Positions 8,838 to 18,115 of a DNA stretch of 64,000 nucleotides are shown piece by piece. Each line of letters begins with the position of its first letter. Positions within the stretch are counted from its first letter, which is position 1. This DNA comes from Limosilactobacillus caecicola (GTDB lineage Bacteria; Bacillota; Bacilli; Lactobacillales; Lactobacillaceae), in contig NZ_CALPCI010000002.1 of NCBI RefSeq assembly GCF_943192935.1, positions 432,082 to 496,081 of the forward strand, read 5' to 3'. The notes under the pieces were generated by a model. That model did not search any database. It was given only the letters and a program-made list of their open reading frames with translations, and was not told the origin of the DNA. The translations under genes were made by a program, and so were the position numbers.

Positions 8838-9326
8838 TTATTTATTCATTCCTGGATGAATATATTGATCAAGATCAACTTCATCCAAAATATCTGAATC
8901 AAGTTTAATCTGTTTTAATTTCACATTCTTGAGACGAATTAATTTTTTGGCATATTCATCATTGTGGTAATTCCGTAGATAATTAATTTGCTTAATTCCG
9001 GCCTGTAAAAGACTCTTCGTGCACTGAAGGCAAGGAAAATCGGTAACATACAAAACCGCGCCATCAGTCGGCGTACCGAATTTTGCACATTGTAATAAGG
9101 CGTTCATTTCAGCATGAATGGTTCGAACACAATGACCATCGCGCATATAACAGCCGACATCAATGCAATGATCATCTCCAGCAACGGCCCCATTATAGCC
9201 ACTACCAATAATTCGTTTGTCACGTACTAAAATAGCACCCACAGAGAGTCGCTGACAGGTTCCCCGTGAAGCAACTAGCCCCGCTTGGACCATAAAATAC
9301 TGGTCCCAATCAATTCTTTTTTTCAT
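8838..9326 (-). CDS. comEB: ComEB, dCMP deaminase family protein
   Basis: 162 residues. A zinc-dependent deoxycytidylate deaminase-family enzyme, conventionally encoded between comEA and comEC although not required for transformation in Bacillus. The zinc site is complete: HAEMNALLQC (His and catalytic Glu, near residue 90) and FPCLQCTKSLL (two Cys). A further Cys/His cluster (DHCIDVGCYMRDGHC) matches deaminases of this group. The start ATG at 9326 has a GGGGTGA box. It ends at the point where the probable comEC translation begins. Confidence 0.93.
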   Translation of the reverse strand: MKKRIDWDQYFMVQAGLVASRGTCQRLSVGAILVRDKRIIGSGYNGAVAGDDHCIDVGCYMRDGHCVRTIHAEMNALLQCAKFGTPTDGAVLYVTDFPCLQCTKSLLQAGIKQINYLRNYHNDEYAKKLIRLKNVKLKQIKLDSDILDEVDLDQYIHPGMNK

Positions 9327-9382
9327 CTAGAATCACCCCTTTTTCGTTGTTAAGTATAGCAAATTATGCCAATTTAAACAGA

Positions 9383-10015
9383 CTAAACTGCCAGTCGATC
9401 TTTTAATTTTGCAACAGTTTTATCGCCGAAACCACTAATGTTTTTTAAATCATCTGGAGATTTAAATCCGCCATGTTGATTTCGATATTCCAATATTTTT
9501 TCTGCCTTTTTCTCACCGACCCCATCAATTTTCATCAGGTCTTCCTTGGTGGCATTGTTCAAATTAATTTTTTCACCATCAGTACTACCTGCATCAGCTC
9601 CGCCAGCAGCCACATTACTGGTTAATTGCTCGCCTAATTTGGGAATTTGGACAATTTGTTGGTCCATTAATTCCTTGGCCAAATTCACCTGATTTAAATC
9701 TGACTGATCGGTGCTACCTCCTGCTGCCCGAATTGCTTCCTCAACTCGCGAGCCCTTTAATAAATGGTAGACTCCTGGTCGATTAACCGCGCCTTTGATA
9801 TCGATACAAATTTTACTGCTATCACCACTTTGGGCACTAACTCCCTGAGTCTTTTTGGCGACTTCTCGCGAAGTGGGCAAGCGATCAGTCGGCTGTTGAT
9901 TAGTATGCCAATGAGTATATCCAGCAAATAATAAAACCAGTGCTGCTACTCCGCCGATAATGACCTGGTGAATGTGCATTAAACAGTATTCTTTAATTTT
10001 TTCGATAATTTTCAC
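9383..10015 (-). CDS. comEA: ComEA, DNA receptor of the competence machinery
   Basis: Membrane-anchored double-stranded DNA-binding protein that hands DNA to ComEC. The sequence shows one N-terminal membrane helix (VIIGGVAALVLLFAGYTHW, about residues 18-36), a linker, a SLBB domain (ICIDIKGAVNRPGVYHL) and a C-terminal pair of helix-hairpin-helix motifs (INLNNATKEDLMKIDGVGEKKAEKI region, then LKNISGFGDKTVAKL) that bind DNA. The nominal GTG at 10015 overlaps the GGGAGGTGA box itself, which is sterically unlikely. In-frame ATT (10009) or ATC (10006) codons sit at usable spacing, and the next ATG is at residue 13. The true start is unresolved. Confidence 0.93.
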   Translation of the reverse strand: MKIIEKIKEYCLMHIHQVIIGGVAALVLLFAGYTHWHTNQQPTDRLPTSREVAKKTQGVSAQSGDSSKICIDIKGAVNRPGVYHLLKGSRVEEAIRAAGGSTDQSDLNQVNLAKELMDQQIVQIPKLGEQLTSNVAAGGADAGSTDGEKINLNNATKEDLMKIDGVGEKKAEKILEYRNQHGGFKSPDDLKNISGFGDKTVAKLKDRLAV

Positions 10016-10056
10016 CTCCCTAATATAAAGGGACGTAAAAATGTAATCTTTACACT

Positions 10057-10087
10057 AAAAAAGGTGATGAAAATTTATTCATCACCC
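10057..10087 (-). terminator. Terminator after the PDZ-Lon protease gene
   Basis: A GGTGATGA/TCATCACC stem on the minus strand with an A/T-rich loop, followed by six T residues. It separates the ftsW-to-protease operon from the comE genes. Confidence 0.85.
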
Positions 10088-10094
10088 TAAATTG

Positions 10095-11141
10095 TTAATG
10101 TGTTTGAAGATATTTCACTGCATCCTTAAACGTTTTTACCGGGACCACTTTCATTCCCGGTGCGTATTTTTTAGCCGTGGCCTTTGCCATTTGATAATTA
10201 GTCTGGTGGCCTTCTTCGTATTTCAATAGCTGCTTGGTTGGCTTAACATACGGCGCAAAAAAGATTTTGGCACCCGCCCGGTGAGCAGCTACCACCTTTT
10301 TATCAATCCCACCAATTTCACCAACTGTGCCATCAGCACTGATGGTACCTGTGCCGGCGATCTTTTTACCATGACGAAGATCTTGGCCGGTAATTTGTTG
10401 ATAAATTTGCAAAGCAAACATCAAACCACCTGATGGTCCGCCAAGCTGCCCTGGATTAACTTTGACAGTTGGATTTGTATGAACCTTGGTATTATCGGTT
10501 AAGATAATGCCGATCCCAGCACGAGAACTAGTGATTTTAACCAATGGTTTCGTGACGGTCTTCTGTTTGCCATTGTGAATATAAGTAACCGTCAATGGCG
10601 AACCAACCTTCTGCTTTCCTATATATTTTTGGTAACCTTGTGCAGTATTAAAATGATGGCCATTAACTTTCGTGATCGTGTCTCCAACTTTGATGATGCC
10701 TTTAAATTTAGAATTATTTTGAACCTGCAAAACGTAAATTCCTAAATAGTCTGTTTTCACCGTCCGATGAGCAGCTTTAAAAGCAACCGTGATGGCCTGG
10801 TTAATGGCACTTTGCATATAAAAGTTCTGAACACGATCAAAGGTCTTTCCGCTTTGGCCCCCTGTTACTTCACTAGCGCTTTCAATGGAAGTATTGGGGG
10901 TCAACTTGGCCCAGACATACGTAACTGGGCGCGCCTGCTGTAAATAAACCGAAGTAATCATGAAACTACCCTTTTGTTTGTCTGGATGTCCCTTGATGGT
11001 GACGTAAGAGCGCAAATCATCAGCAGTTCCAGGACTCTCAATGTATTGATTCAGTGGCCAAAAGAAAAACCACCCAAGAAATACTACTAAAAAAGCAACG
11101 GAAAGAACCCGGCGGAGAATTTTTTTATCTTCATTTTTCAT
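10095..11141 (-). CDS. sepM: SepM/YlbL-type membrane-anchored PDZ-Lon protease
   Basis: 348 residues: a cytoplasmic N-terminus, one membrane helix (VAFLVVFLGWFFFWPL, about residues 14-29), a PDZ domain in the middle (KFKGIIKVGDTITKVNGH), and a C-terminal Lon-type serine protease domain facing outward. The catalytic Ser lies in GGPSGGLMFAL and the Lys in GGIDKKVVAAHRAGAK. The streptococcal homologue SepM processes competence pheromone; the substrate here is unknown, so the symbol rests on family membership. The start overlaps the end of coaD by 11 bases. Confidence 0.88.
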   Translation of the reverse strand: MKNEDKKILRRVLSVAFLVVFLGWFFFWPLNQYIESPGTADDLRSYVTIKGHPDKQKGSFMITSVYLQQARPVTYVWAKLTPNTSIESASEVTGGQSGKTFDRVQNFYMQSAINQAITVAFKAAHRTVKTDYLGIYVLQVQNNSKFKGIIKVGDTITKVNGHHFNTAQGYQKYIGKQKVGSPLTVTYIHNGKQKTVTKPLVKITSSRAGIGIILTDNTKVHTNPTVKVNPGQLGGPSGGLMFALQIYQQITGQDLRHGKKIAGTGTISADGTVGEIGGIDKKVVAAHRAGAKIFFAPYVKPTKQLLKYEEGHQTNYQMAKATAKKYAPGMKVVPVKTFKDAVKYLQTH

Positions 11142-11646
11142 TATGCTTCTTCACCTGTCTCATTTGCCGCTCATCGAGCCGTTTTTCGAGAGCCGCATTA
11201 ATATTTGCTGGTAAGTATGCAGAAATATCTCCACCGGCCATTGTGACCTCTTTCAACATACTACTAGATAAGTGCTGATACTTAGGATCCGCAAGCAAAA
11301 AAATCGTCTCCACTTGGTGATCCAAAAATTGGTTCATCGCTGCGATATCCCGTTCATATTCAAAGTCGCGTGAATTACGTAATCCCCGCATGAGATAGTC
11401 AGCGCCAATTTTGTTCATCAAATCAACAGTTAACCCGTGACTAGTAATCACTGATACATTGTCCAACCCAGCAACAGCCTCCTTAATTTGAGCGACCCGC
11501 TCATCAACGGAAAAGAGCGGGTGTTTGCTAGCATTGTCCATGACAGCGACGGCTAACTGATCAAATAGAGCGCTACCCCGTTTAATTAAATCAAGGTGGC
11601 CCAGTGTTAATGGGTCAAAACTACCTGGAAAAACTGCAACTTTCAT
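11131..11646 (-). CDS. coaD: Phosphopantetheine adenylyltransferase
   Basis: 171 residues. It transfers AMP from ATP to 4'-phosphopantetheine, the penultimate step of coenzyme A synthesis. The nucleotidyltransferase signature is present at the start (GSFDPLTLGHLDLI, with the T/HxGH-like motif), and the second conserved block YQHLSSSMLKEV lies near residue 125. The ATG has an AAGGAGG box. Part of the ftsW-ylbG-rsmD-coaD-protease operon, a conserved order in lactobacilli. Confidence 0.96.
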   Translation of the reverse strand: MKVAVFPGSFDPLTLGHLDLIKRGSALFDQLAVAVMDNASKHPLFSVDERVAQIKEAVAGLDNVSVITSHGLTVDLMNKIGADYLMRGLRNSRDFEYERDIAAMNQFLDHQVETIFLLADPKYQHLSSSMLKEVTMAGGDISAYLPANINAALEKRLDERQMRQVKKHNEK

Positions 11647-11648
11647 CG

Positions 11649-12209
11649 TTAATTTCCTCCTTGATATTGGTAAATTGTAAGTACTGTAATACCGTATTCA
11701 TTGCGCCGGGATAATTCAAATCCCGGTAAATCATCAGGAAGATTAGCTTCCTGATTAGTCTCACACACCACAATTGCTCCCGGCTTTAGTAATTTTTTCT
11801 CCACCATCGTTTCAATGTCTTTAACAATCTGCTGTTTTGCGTAAGGTGGATCCAAAAAAACAAGATTAAATTGGAATTGCTGGTGACTTAAAACACTCAG
11901 CGCTTTATGCGCATCTTGTTTAATGATCGTGAACTGTTCGGGAACCCGTGTGAGAGCCACATTTTGCTTGATCGTTTTGATCGCAGCATATTGGCGGTCC
12001 ACAATTATTGCCTGGTCAATCCCCCTTGAAACAGCCTCAATACTCAGTCCACCACTACCTCCATAGAGATCTAAACTCGTTCCGCCTTCAAAATAGGGAC
12101 CGATAATATTAAATAAAGATTCTTTTACCTTATCCGTAGTTGGCCGCGTAGCCATGCCAGGAACGGCATTTAAGCGACGCCCCCGGAATTTTCCTGAAAT
12201 AACGCGCAT
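11649..12209 (-). CDS. rsmD: 16S rRNA (guanine966-N2)-methyltransferase
   Basis: 186 residues. An S-adenosylmethionine-dependent enzyme that methylates G966 of 16S rRNA. It shows the GKFRGRRL N-terminus, the TRPTTDKVKESLFNI block, the SAM-binding DLYGGSGGLSIEA motif and the catalytic FLDPPY motif (about residue 118). It begins three bases after ylbG and ends two bases before coaD, implying coupled translation. Confidence 0.95.
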   Translation of the reverse strand: MRVISGKFRGRRLNAVPGMATRPTTDKVKESLFNIIGPYFEGGTSLDLYGGSGGLSIEAVSRGIDQAIIVDRQYAAIKTIKQNVALTRVPEQFTIIKQDAHKALSVLSHQQFQFNLVFLDPPYAKQQIVKDIETMVEKKLLKPGAIVVCETNQEANLPDDLPGFELSRRNEYGITVLTIYQYQGGN

Positions 12210-12212
12210 TCT

Positions 12213-12491
12213 TTAATCATCCTCATCATTCTTTTTGTACGTGCCGGTCCCCGCCGGATGAAAAACTGTTGGATCAATCGCTGGCCACTGAGAAATCTCC
12301 ACACTGGTTACATTATGGAGTTTGGCGATGGCTGGTTCTACTTCCTCAACTTCTGCTTGATCAACGTACAGGACAACGTAATGCATTCGGCGAGAAACAT
12401 ACATAATATTACCGTAACGTCCTAGTCGACGGAGAACATGCTTATTATTAATATAGACAATTAACCCTTGGCGTTTTGTTAACTCAAACAC
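12213..12491 (-). CDS. ylbG: YlbG family protein (DUF2129)
   Basis: 92 residues, matching the small YlbG/UPF0298 family found next to ylbF or rsmD in Firmicutes. Visible family features are the opening KRQGLIVYINNKH, a GNIMYVSRRMHYVVLYV strand pair and a C-terminal acidic tail. It starts with GTG overlapping the last base of the ftsW stop (TAGTG) with AAAGGAG ten bases upstream. No biochemical role is established. Confidence 0.88.
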   Translation of the reverse strand: MFELTKRQGLIVYINNKHVLRRLGRYGNIMYVSRRMHYVVLYVDQAEVEEVEPAIAKLHNVTSVEISQWPAIDPTVFHPAGTGTYKKNDEDD

Positions 12492-13663
12492 TAACGAATG
12501 ACTCCTTTCTGACTAGCCGCCTGTTGTTTACGATATTGACGACCGACATTCAAAACTAAGCCAACCGCTGCACTTAACACCAACATACTAGAACCACCAT
12601 ACGAAATAAATGGCAACGTGACCCCGGTAATTGGCAGTAAACCACATACCCCGCCAATATTAAAGAACGTTTCCACAGCAATAAACGTGGCGACTCCGTA
12701 ACAGAGTAATGCCTGGTAAAGTGAGTTGACTTTGACGCCCAACTGAATGGTTCGACAAACGATCACCATAATTAAAAGTAAAATGACCGTAACCATGACC
12801 CAACCTAGTTCTTCACTAATAATTGCTAAAATGAAGTCCGTATTCGGTTCAGGGAGGTAGCCCATTTTTTGAATACTATTGCCCAGTCCAACCCCAAAGA
12901 TGCCACCGTTTGAAATAGCATAGTAAGAATTAACTAACTGACTACCAACCCCACTGTTATTAGCAAATGGGTTAATATAGGCAACGAACCGGTTAACTTG
13001 ATAACCATGGAAATGATTAACGACAAAGCGCGCAATTAATGGTAACCCGACGATGATAATCCCAAGAAACGATAATAAGATCCAAACACTTTTACGCCAA
13101 TTAATTTCACTACCCAAAAATAAAACAATAACGATGGCGCTATTAATCGCAAAGCCGCCAAAATCAGGCTGGATTAAGATTAAAATCAATAAAGCCACGA
13201 TAATTAAGAAGGGATAGCGAACGTCACCCAGGCTATGCGTTCCGGAAACCTCATTATAGTGGGCAAACTGATTGGCTAAGTACATAATGATAAATAATTT
13301 AGCAATTTCAGCTGGTTGGATACTGAAGAAGCCAAGGTTAATCCATCCCTGAGCCCCATTCACTGCCGCTCCAAATAATTTAACAAAAAAGAGCATGCCC
13401 AGCAAAATCAAAAAGAAGATTCCTAATAACTTTGGACTCCGCAAAGCTTTGAGACGCATTGACGCGACTACTAAGGCAACGATGATGCCCAAAACTGCAA
13501 AGATTGTTTGACGAATTAGGTAACCAGTTGGCGACCCTCCATTTTGCATTTCGATGCCTGCACTAGCCGAATAAACCATAATGACACCGATAATGCATAA
13601 TACTAAATATGGTAACCCAACCCACGGGTCAAGTTGTTTAAATTTCCTTAAAACGCTTTGCAT
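12491..13663 (-). CDS. ftsW: FtsW, septal SEDS glycosyltransferase
   Basis: 390 residues, ten or so membrane helices. A SEDS-family peptidoglycan polymerase working with the class B PBP at the septum. Conserved blocks include NGAQGWINLGFFSIQPAE and GLGNSIQKMGYLPEPNTDF with the essential acidic residue, then PFISYGGSSML near the C-terminus. FtsW rather than RodA is inferred from the typA-ftsW-ylbG neighbourhood. A GTG four codons upstream is possible, but the ATG at 13663 has better spacing to a weak GTGGGG box. A promoter with consensus TATAAT lies at 13702-13697. Confidence 0.9.
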   Translation of the reverse strand: MQSVLRKFKQLDPWVGLPYLVLCIIGVIMVYSASAGIEMQNGGSPTGYLIRQTIFAVLGIIVALVVASMRLKALRSPKLLGIFFLILLGMLFFVKLFGAAVNGAQGWINLGFFSIQPAEIAKLFIIMYLANQFAHYNEVSGTHSLGDVRYPFLIIVALLILILIQPDFGGFAINSAIVIVLFLGSEINWRKSVWILLSFLGIIIVGLPLIARFVVNHFHGYQVNRFVAYINPFANNSGVGSQLVNSYYAISNGGIFGVGLGNSIQKMGYLPEPNTDFILAIISEELGWVMVTVILLLIMVIVCRTIQLGVKVNSLYQALLCYGVATFIAVETFFNIGGVCGLLPITGVTLPFISYGGSSMLVLSAAVGLVLNVGRQYRKQQAASQKGVIR

Positions 13664-13696
13664 GCTTATCCCCACTCAATTTAAAAATCAAAAATA

Positions 13697-13702
13697 ATTA
13701 TA
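13697..13702 (-). promoter_or_regulatory. -10 element upstream of ftsW
   Basis: Consensus TATAAT preceded by TG, about 35 bases before the ftsW start. No good -35 is visible. It follows the typA terminator, so the ftsW operon needs a start here. Confidence 0.45.
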
Positions 13703-13770
13703 CACCATCTCGAAAGCAGAATGCTGTTCTTAACACTTTTATTATCTTTGACTTTCATTATAAAACAAAA

Positions 13771-13796
13771 TAAGGAGCCGAAAATCAGCTCCTTAT
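13771..13796 (-). terminator. Terminator after typA
   Basis: An AAGGAGC/GGCTCCTT stem with an eight-base loop on the minus strand, followed by an ATTTTGTTTT tract. Confidence 0.8.
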
Positions 13797-13803
13797 AAAG
13801 TAA

Positions 13804-15648
13804 TTACTTCCGTGAAGCTGCCTTACGCCGCTTAGCAGCCTTTTCACGAGTGTTAGTATCTAAGATTTGCTTCCGTAAACGAATGTTTTCTGGAGTAACT
13901 TCACAGTATTCATCTTCGTTTAAGAATTCAAGTGATTCTTCCAACGTAAAGTGGGTTGGCGTCTTAATCCGTGCCATTTCATCGGATCCGGCAGCCCGCA
14001 CGTTAGTCAAGTTCTTACCCTTGGTGATGTTGACGGTAATATCGTTTTCACGACTATTCTCACCAACAATCATTCCTTCATACACTTCGGTACCGGGGTC
14101 GATTAATAACGTCCCACGACTTTCGATCCCCATCATTGCGTAAGTAGTAGCCTTTCCGGCATTCATCGAAACCAGAGTTCCCTTTTGACGACCAGGATTC
14201 CAGTTCTTAATTACTGGAGCGTACTTTTCAAAAGTATGGCTCATGATCCCATAACCACGGGTAATTGACATAAATTCAGTAGAATAACCGATTAAACCAC
14301 GTGAAGGTACCAAGTAAGTTAACCGCGTTTGACCATTGTTATCAGGTTCCATGTTGGTCATTTCCCCCTTACGCTTGTTCAAACTATCAATGATGGAACC
14401 ACTATATTCATCAGGGGTATCTACAATGACCTCTTCGAATGGTTCACACATCACACCATCAATTTCACGGTAAATAACTTCTGGACGAGATACGGATAAT
14501 TCGTAACCTTCACGACGAAGCGTTTCGATCAGGATTGAAAGGTGTAGCTCACCACGGCCAGAAACGGTCCAAGCACCTGGATCATCGGTATTTTCAACCT
14601 TCAAGGAAACGTCGGTTTGCATTTCACGCTTTAGACGATCTTCCAGTTGACGAGCAGTAACGAACTTACCTTCCCGGCCAGCAAATGGAGAATCGTTCGT
14701 CCGGAAAGTCATCCGCAATGTCGGTGGATCAATCCGTAATGGCGTAATTGCTTCTGGGTGGTTTGGATCAGTAACCGTTTCACCAACATTAATGTCTTCC
14801 ATCCCAGAGACGGCAATTAGGTCACCGGCTTCAGCTTCTTGAATTTCTTCACGTTTCAAACCGAAGAAACCGAACAGTTTAGTAACCCGGAAGTTCTTCT
14901 TAGAACCGTCTAATTTCATCAGTGTAACGTTATCACCGATCTTGATCTTACCGCGGAAAACACGACCGATCCCAATCCGGCCAACGAAATCATTGTAATC
15001 AAGGATCGCCACTTGGAATTGAAGTGGTTCATCAGAATTATCAATTGGTGCCGGAATGGTCTTAACGATAGTGTCAAACAATGGCTTCATCGTGTGTTCC
15101 TGAGTTGATACATCAGAATCGTAACTAGAAGTCCCGTTCATTGCAGAAGTGTAGATAACTGGGAAGTCTAGTTGGTCTTCATCAGCACCTAGTTCAATGA
15201 ACAGATCCAATACTTCATCCACAACTTCTTCAGGACGAGCACCCTTCCGGTCAACCTTGTTAATCACAACGATTGGAGTTAAGTGTTGTTCCAAAGCCTT
15301 CTTTAAAACAAACCGTGTTTGTGGCATCGTCCCTTCGAAAGCGTCAACAACCAGCAAAACACCGTCAACCATCTTCATAACCCGTTCAACTTCACCACCG
15401 AAGTCAGCGTGGCCTGGCGTATCCAAAATGTTGAATTGGTACTTACCGTATTTAACAGCAGTGTTCTTGGAGAGAATCGTGATTCCCCGTTCCCGTTCGA
15501 TAGCATTAGTATCCATCGCCCGGTCTTGAATATCAAAGTGCTCTGGCAGAGTATCAGATTGCTTTAACATTTCATTCAGCAAAGTGGTCTTACCATGGTC
15601 AACGTGGGCAATGATCGCGATATTACGAATATCATCACGTGATTTCAT
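13804..15648 (-). CDS. typA: BipA/TypA translational GTPase
   Basis: 614 residues, standard length. A ribosome-associated GTPase of the elongation-factor family implicated in 50S assembly and stress adaptation. G1 [13 protein letters not shown] (residues 11-23), G3 [12 protein letters not shown] and G4 NKVDR are intact, followed by the EF-G-like domains and the BipA-specific C-terminal domain, ending in a basic [11 protein letters not shown] tail. The ATG follows a GGAAG box. Flanked by its own terminator. Confidence 0.97.
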   Translation of the reverse strand: MKSRDDIRNIAIIAHVDHGKTTLLNEMLKQSDTLPEHFDIQDRAMDTNAIERERGITILSKNTAVKYGKYQFNILDTPGHADFGGEVERVMKMVDGVLLVVDAFEGTMPQTRFVLKKALEQHLTPIVVINKVDRKGARPEEVVDEVLDLFIELGADEDQLDFPVIYTSAMNGTSSYDSDVSTQEHTMKPLFDTIVKTIPAPIDNSDEPLQFQVAILDYNDFVGRIGIGRVFRGKIKIGDNVTLMKLDGSKKNFRVTKLFGFFGLKREEIQEAEAGDLIAVSGMEDINVGETVTDPNHPEAITPLRIDPPTLRMTFRTNDSPFAGREGKFVTARQLEDRLKREMQTDVSLKVENTDDPGAWTVSGRGELHLSILIETLRREGYELSVSRPEVIYREIDGVMCEPFEEVIVDTPDEYSGSIIDSLNKRKGEMTNMEPDNNGQTRLTYLVPSRGLIGYSTEFMSITRGYGIMSHTFEKYAPVIKNWNPGRQKGTLVSMNAGKATTYAMMGIESRGTLLIDPGTEVYEGMIVGENSRENDITVNITKGKNLTNVRAAGSDEMARIKTPTHFTLEESLEFLNEDEYCEVTPENIRLRKQILDTNTREKAAKRRKAASRK

Positions 15649-15691
15649 GAATTAACTTCCTTTCACATTTAAATTAATTGATCTTTTTCAT

Positions 15692-15718
15692 AAAAAAACT
15701 GTGACCGTGGTCACAGTA
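15692..15718 (-). terminator. Terminator after suhB
   Basis: An ACTGTGACC/GGTCACAGT stem with a two-base centre on the minus strand, followed by seven T residues. Confidence 0.88.
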
Positions 15719-15725
15719 TTAACGG

Positions 15726-16490
15726 CTAATCGACAAGTTCCAAAATATCATCTGTAACCTGCTTTGTCGCTACCAATACAAGATTAGATGATAGCACATT
15801 GACGCGGCGTCCGTCAATTCCTTTCGCAACTAACCCCATCTCATCGGCAAGGGCCATCCCCGCCGCTAAATCCCAGGGCTTTAAATAGGATAAATAGCCG
15901 CCAATTCGTCCAGTAATCACATAGATCATTTCAATCCCAGCACTACCATACATGCGTAATCCCCGAGCCTGTTTTTCGATTTCACGAATGTTATGACCGC
16001 CATCAAGTGTCAAACCCGCATTCACGACGATTAGACTATCATGGAGACCATTGTTAGCTGGAGTATTCAGCCGCTGATCATTAACGTAGACCCCATGGCC
16101 ATTGCCACCGTGATAAAGTTCATTATTCATGACATCCATAATGTAACCATAAGTTGGCCGACCATCAACATAGAGCGCCACCATGATCGCAAAATTACGG
16201 TGTTGCATCACAAAATTCATTGTGCCATCAATCGGATCAACAATAAACACATGGCCATCAAGATTATCAACCCGGTCGCCATAGCCTTCTTCACTGATAA
16301 TCCGTGCAGACGGATCTATTTGCCGTAATCGTTGATTCAAAAATTGTTCATTTTCTTTATCTACCGTGGTAACTAGATCTTTATAACTAGTTTTCAGATC
16401 CACATCATATGATTTCTTCATTCTCTGCAGAGTTCGTTCTCGAACATCCCACATTAACTGTTGAACTTGTGCGTCAATTTCTTCTAACAT
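15726..16490 (-). CDS. suhB: Inositol monophosphatase family protein
   Basis: 254 residues. A Mg2+-dependent, Li+-sensitive sugar-phosphatase family enzyme. Both signatures are present: FIVDPIDGTMNFV (about residues 84-96, metal-binding Asp residues) and KPWDLAAGMALADEMG (about residue 200). The true substrate in lactobacilli is uncertain: inositol-1-phosphate, NADP or a nucleotide phosphate. It lies six bases after the UPF0223 gene, the same pairing as yktA-yktC in Bacillus. Confidence 0.9.
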   Translation of the reverse strand: MLEEIDAQVQQLMWDVRERTLQRMKKSYDVDLKTSYKDLVTTVDKENEQFLNQRLRQIDPSARIISEEGYGDRVDNLDGHVFIVDPIDGTMNFVMQHRNFAIMVALYVDGRPTYGYIMDVMNNELYHGGNGHGVYVNDQRLNTPANNGLHDSLIVVNAGLTLDGGHNIREIEKQARGLRMYGSAGIEMIYVITGRIGGYLSYLKPWDLAAGMALADEMGLVAKGIDGRRVNVLSSNLVLVATKQVTDDILELVD

Positions 16491-16496
16491 TTAATG

Positions 16497-16778
16497 CTAC
16501 CCCCGACCTAACCTAATTATTTTGTTCTGCGATTGATGCGTAGCTTGAATAACATCATATAATTGGTAGCCGCTCTTTTGATAAAAGTCGCGCCCTAAAC
16601 GTTTTTCTTCCGATTTCGCTGGCACAACGTGTTTAAAGTCATGATAGGCCTTTAAAAGCTCATCGCGCATGGCGCCTTGTTCATAGGCCTTTTCGACAAG
16701 ATTAAACATGTGAACCACCATCACTATTTCACCCGTTGTCCAACTAGGATCAATTGGATAAGAATAATTTCCGTCCAT
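16497..16778 (-). CDS. UPF0223 family protein
   Basis: A 93-residue soluble protein with the family opening [18 protein letters not shown] and a middle [15 protein letters not shown] helix segment. Family members such as Bacillus YktA have no assigned function. The ATG at 16778 has GGTGGAG seven bases upstream; the frame continues eleven codons further, without a better start. It is divergent from def and in an operon with suhB. Confidence 0.85.
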   Translation of the reverse strand: MDGNYSYPIDPSWTTGEIVMVVHMFNLVEKAYEQGAMRDELLKAYHDFKHVVPAKSEEKRLGRDFYQKSGYQLYDVIQATHQSQNKIIRLGRG

Positions 16779-16900
16779 TAACTCTCCACCTCGCTTTTTA
16801 TATTTTAACATTCTTCCTCAATTCCGTAGCACTCAGTTTTTATACAATCAAAAATTATTTTGTGATAGACTGGTATTTAAATATAAATGGAGGTTGCAAC

Positions 16901-17461
16901 ATGTTTTTAATGAAAGATATTGTCCGTGACGGTGATCCAGTCCTCCGGAAACGGGCAGACAAAGTCACCTTCCCACTTTCTGATGAAGACCGGGAATTTG
17001 CGCGCAAGTTAATGGAATATCTCGAAGTAAGCCAGGACCCCGAATTATGTAAAAAATATGGTTTGCGGGCAGGAGTGGGGTTAGCCGCTCCACAAGTAGG
17101 CGTTTCCAAGCAAATGGCATCCGTTCTGGTGCCCTCTGACGAAGAGGGTGGTGAACCCCAATTTAAAGACGTTATTATTAACCCCGTCATTGTTAGCGAA
17201 TCTGTCCAGTATGGGGCACTTACAGAAGGTGAAGGTTGCTTGTCAGTGGATGAAGATATTCCCGGCTACGTTCCACGTCACGACCGAATTACCTTAAAAT
17301 ACCAAGATGTGAACGGCGAAACTCACAAGGTGCGGTTAAAGCATTATCCTGCAATTGTGTGTCAACACGAAATCGATCATCTTCACGGAGTGCTGTTTTA
17401 CGACCATATTAATAAGGAAAATCCATTTGAAGCACCAAAAGATACTGTCTTATTTGGTTAA
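16901..17461 (+). CDS. def: Peptide deformylase
   Basis: 186 residues. A metalloenzyme removing the formyl group from nascent proteins. All three motifs are present: [10 protein letters not shown] (about residue 57), EGCLSV (metal Cys) and QHEIDHLHG (two metal His and catalytic Glu). The length and the insertions fit type 2 deformylases of Gram-positive bacteria. The ATG at 16901 has a TGGAGG box at 16888-16893; the longer open frame upstream lacks a signal. Monocistronic, ending in a strong terminator. Confidence 0.97.
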   Translation: MFLMKDIVRDGDPVLRKRADKVTFPLSDEDREFARKLMEYLEVSQDPELCKKYGLRAGVGLAAPQVGVSKQMASVLVPSDEEGGEPQFKDVIINPVIVSESVQYGALTEGEGCLSVDEDIPGYVPRHDRITLKYQDVNGETHKVRLKHYPAIVCQHEIDHLHGVLFYDHINKENPFEAPKDTVLFG

Positions 17462-17466
17462 GGGAT

Positions 17467-17502
17467 AAAAAAGGTGAGGGTTATGTTACCCTCACCTTTT
17501 TT
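17467..17502 (+). terminator. Bidirectional terminator between def and a convergent gene
   Basis: A GGTGAGGGT/ACCCTCACC stem flanked by A residues on the left and T residues on the right, able to end transcripts from both strands. Confidence 0.88.
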
Positions 17503-17986
17503 GTTCTGTCGACGATTCCTGAAGCTTTTGTAAATCATGGACATATTCAAACGAAGCTTCATTTGTTAAATAAGTAACGTCCAAATGAAATTGTTTTTTG
17601 CCTTGCCACCAATCTGTAATGCGAAATGGCACTGCAGCTTCATGATAATAGCTAACCTGAGCTTGACTTGCTCGTTGATTAAACTCATTCTCGAGCTGGT
17701 GTCGAGAAAGTTCTTGAACAAGTGCTTGATTAGCCGTGGTAACGTTAATATTATATTCAAAGGAAAGCACACCCTTTCCCCAAATATCAGACACCAACTG
17801 TGACTGCCGATCACAATTATCGAGTCCGACATGTTCGTCAAGCACCGGCAATACAATTTGATCAGTCACCGTTTGGGCCCGCTGCCTTACAATCATAGTG
17901 GCCCGTCTTAATAAGGAGCGGTGAACCGCCTCATAGATTACTATGACAATGATTAATGCAACCACAACTAGCCAGATTAAAGACAT
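17492..17986 (-). CDS. Membrane-anchored protein of unknown function
   Basis: 164 residues. One N-terminal hydrophobic helix (LIWLVVVALIIVIVIYEAV, residues 3-21) followed by a basic stretch, so the remaining soluble part is probably cytoplasmic by the positive-inside rule. I recognise no family. The soluble domain is rich in Q, E and aromatic residues, with alternating strands late (FHLDVTYLTNEASFEYV). The ATG has a GAAGGGAAG box. It stands alone, convergent with def and divergent from rpoY. Confidence 0.7.
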   Translation of the reverse strand: MSLIWLVVVALIIVIVIYEAVHRSLLRRATMIVRQRAQTVTDQIVLPVLDEHVGLDNCDRQSQLVSDIWGKGVLSFEYNINVTTANQALVQELSRHQLENEFNQRASQAQVSYYHEAAVPFRITDWWQGKKQFHLDVTYLTNEASFEYVHDLQKLQESSTEQKR

Positions 17987-18032
17987 TCATTTTCTTCCCT
18001 TCACTAATTTAATATTAGGATACCACACCCGG

Positions 18033-18061
18033 GCGACAGCATCCTGGTTTTGTGCTAAAAT
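18033..18061 (+). promoter_or_regulatory. rpoY promoter
   Basis: Extended -10 TGcTAAAAT (TAAAAT at 18056-18061), with GCGACA 17 bases upstream matching four of six -35 positions. Confidence 0.55.
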
Positions 18062-18115
18062 AGATAGGTATTTAAACGATATTAAAATATTTTAAAGGAG
18101 ATTTATTAATCTATT

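Noticed and set aside
15197..15529. 110-codon plus-strand frame opposite typA
   Set aside because: Complementary to the conserved GTPase domain; its codons mirror typA third positions.
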